In this document: one piece after another, positions 62,726 through 64,000 of the stretch
Numbering within the stretch: the first letter of the stretch is position 1
Layout: each line of letters opens with the position of its first letter
DNA from: Pseudomonas promysalinigenes
GTDB taxonomy: Bacteria > Pseudomonadota > Gammaproteobacteria > Pseudomonadales > Pseudomonadaceae
Assembly (NCBI RefSeq): GCF_014269025.2
Contig: NZ_CP077094.1
Coordinates: 868,001 to 932,000 of the forward strand
Direction of reading: 5' to 3'
DNA: 64,000 nucleotides
Position numbers and translations under genes: made by a program
The notes under the pieces: model-generated
What the model saw: the letters and a program-made list of their open reading frames with translations, nothing else
Databases searched by the model: none
What the model was told of the DNA's origin: nothing

Positions 62726-63943
62726 ATGGCTGTTGGTCTTGGTCCCTTGCCCACCCTGCACCCGGTTCCGGGTTTTGAACTCGGCATCGCTTCTGCCGGC
62801 ATCAAGCGCCCTGGGCGCAAGGATGTGGTGGTCATGCGCTGTGCCGAAGGCTCCAGCGTGGCTGGCGTGTTCACCCTCAACGCCTTCTGCGCCGCGCCGG
62901 TGATCTTGTCCAAGCAACGCGTACAAGGCACTGTGCGCTACCTGCTGACCAACACCGGCAATGCCAACGCCGGTACCGGCGCACCGGGCCTGGCAGCTGC
63001 CGAGCGTACCTGTGCCAAGCTGGCCGAGCTGGCTGGGGTGCCGGCCGAATCGGTATTGCCATTCTCCACCGGCGTAATCGGTGAGCCATTGCCGGTCGAG
63101 AAGATCGAAGGCGCACTGCAGGCGGCCCTGAACGATCTGTCGGAGAACAACTGGGCAGAAGCCGCTACCGGCATCATGACCACCGATACCCTGCCCAAAG
63201 GGGCCAGTCGTCAATTCCAGCACGAGGGCGTTACCGTCACCGTCACCGGTATCAGCAAAGGCGCTGGCATGATCCGTCCGAACATGGCCACCATGCTCGG
63301 CTACATCGCTACTGACGCCAAGGTCGCTCCGGCGGTGCTCAAGGATTTGATGCTCGATGGTGCCAACAAGTCGTTCAACCGCATCACCATCGATGGCGAC
63401 ACCTCGACCAACGATTGCTGCATGCTGATCGCCACCGGCAAGGCCAACCTGCCGGAAGTCACCGAGGCCAGTGGTGCGTTGTTCGAAGCGCTGAAAAAGG
63501 CCGTGTTCGAAGTGTGCATGGAAGTGGCCCAGGCCATCGTGCGTGATGGCGAAGGCGCCACAAAGTTCGTCACCGTGCAGGTCAACGGTGGTGGCAACCA
63601 TCAGGAGTGCCTGGATGTCGGTTACGCGGTAGCGCATTCGCCGCTGATCAAGACCGCGCTGTTCGCCTCCGACCCTAACTGGGGCCGTATTCTGGCGGCG
63701 GTGGGCCGTGCTGGCGTGCCAGCGCTGGATGTCAGCCTGATCGACGTTTACCTGGGAGAGGTGTGCATCGCCAGCCAAGGCGGTCGTAGCCCGAGCTACA
63801 CCGAAGCGCAGGGCGCTGCTGTGATGGCCCAGGAAGAGATCACCATCCGTATCGAGTTGGGTCGCGGCCAGTGCAGCGAAACCATCTGGACGACCGACCT
63901 GTCCCACGAGTACGTGAAGATCAACGCCGAATACCGCACCTGA
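62726..63943 (+). CDS. argJ: Bifunctional ornithine acetyltransferase/N-acetylglutamate synthase ArgJ
   Basis: ArgJ recycles the acetyl group between N-acetylornithine and glutamate in the cyclic arginine pathway. The 405-residue precursor cleaves itself before a threonine nucleophile, Thr189 in [12 protein letters not shown], into alpha and beta chains. [13 protein letters not shown] (about 73-85) and the C-terminal [11 protein letters not shown] are typical. The ATG follows AGGAGCGCTCTA. Both partial activities are expected where the cyclic pathway operates, though whether it still makes N-acetylglutamate from acetyl-CoA cannot be told from sequence by eye. Confidence 0.96.
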   Translation: MAVGLGPLPTLHPVPGFELGIASAGIKRPGRKDVVVMRCAEGSSVAGVFTLNAFCAAPVILSKQRVQGTVRYLLTNTGNANAGTGAPGLAAAERTCAKLAELAGVPAESVLPFSTGVIGEPLPVEKIEGALQAALNDLSENNWAEAATGIMTTDTLPKGASRQFQHEGVTVTVTGISKGAGMIRPNMATMLGYIATDAKVAPAVLKDLMLDGANKSFNRITIDGDTSTNDCCMLIATGKANLPEVTEASGALFEALKKAVFEVCMEVAQAIVRDGEGATKFVTVQVNGGGNHQECLDVGYAVAHSPLIKTALFASDPNWGRILAAVGRAGVPALDVSLIDVYLGEVCIASQGGRSPSYTEAQGAAVMAQEEITIRIELGRGQCSETIWTTDLSHEYVKINAEYRT

Positions 63944-63949
63944 TCCACC

Positions 63950-63970
63950 TGGGGTCGCGTGGCGGCCCCA
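63950..63970 (+). terminator. Hairpin downstream of argJ
   Basis: TGGGGTCGC and GCGGCCCCA pair (one G-T wobble) around GTG, seven bases after the argJ stop. There is no T run, so termination may be weak. Confidence 0.45.
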
Positions 63971-64000
63971 ACCCCCAAGCAATCGAGCCGGCATGCTGGC

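Overview
This 64 kb window is a chromosomal segment of a Pseudomonas, most likely of the P. putida group. The evidence is the high GC and GC-rich third codon positions, the gene order (alg operon, moaCDE, aap transporter, cysD-cysNC, mdeR-mdeA, rplM-rpsI, petABC, sspAB, lpoA cluster, rnpB, full dcw cluster, secA, argJ), the GGGTTTACCCGCGAA type REP elements known from P. putida, and a Lrp-like/methionine gamma-lyase pair typical of that group. The species call is an inference from recall, not from a search.

Layout. 1-4.2 kb: the start of the alginate operon on the minus strand (algD, alg8, partial alg44) with a long untranslated algD upstream region carrying an AlgU-type promoter and an AlgR-like site. 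4.2-4.5 kb: a decayed ABC transporter ATPase fragment. 4.5-12 kb: yaaA, a polysaccharide-deacetylase-like protein with a degraded active site, a PIN-PhoH ATPase, moaC-moaD-moaE for molybdopterin synthesis, an RhlB-type helicase and an EstB-type carboxylesterase. 12-16.3 kb: the four-gene general amino acid ABC transporter aapJQMP behind a candidate sigma-54 promoter. 16.4-21.6 kb: the periplasmic protease algW, a Nif3-like gene, and cysD-cysNC for sulfate activation.

21.6-24.8 kb is the only clearly accessory stretch: a 221 bp REPIN-like element with 48-nt perfect inverted repeats, a remnant of a bulb-type lectin (lectin-like bacteriocin-like) gene, the divergent mdeR/mdeA pair and a possible 29-residue small protein gene. 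24.3-30.5 kb: zapG, an alpha/beta hydrolase, trpS with an extra C-terminal domain, zapE, a GlxA-type regulator and a Tas-type aldo/keto reductase.

30.6-41 kb is conserved housekeeping: rplM-rpsI, the cytochrome bc1 operon petABC, sspA-sspB, a small lipoprotein, dolP-diaA-yraN-lpoA on the minus strand and rsmI plus the RNase P RNA on the plus strand. 41.1-59.1 kb is a complete division and cell wall cluster (mraZ-rsmH-ftsL-ftsI-murE-murF-mraY-murD-ftsW-murG-murC-ddlB-ftsQ-ftsA-ftsZ-lpxC), mostly with overlapping stops and starts, driven by a sigma-70 promoter followed by three MraZ boxes. The window ends with dciA (minus), secA and argJ.

I found no CRISPR array, tRNA, rRNA, prophage or intact insertion sequence. 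Nothing here is clearly a new multi-gene system; the most unusual items are the small gene downstream of mdeA, the lectin remnant with the adjoining REPIN, the degraded deacetylase active site, and the hairpin between algD and alg8.
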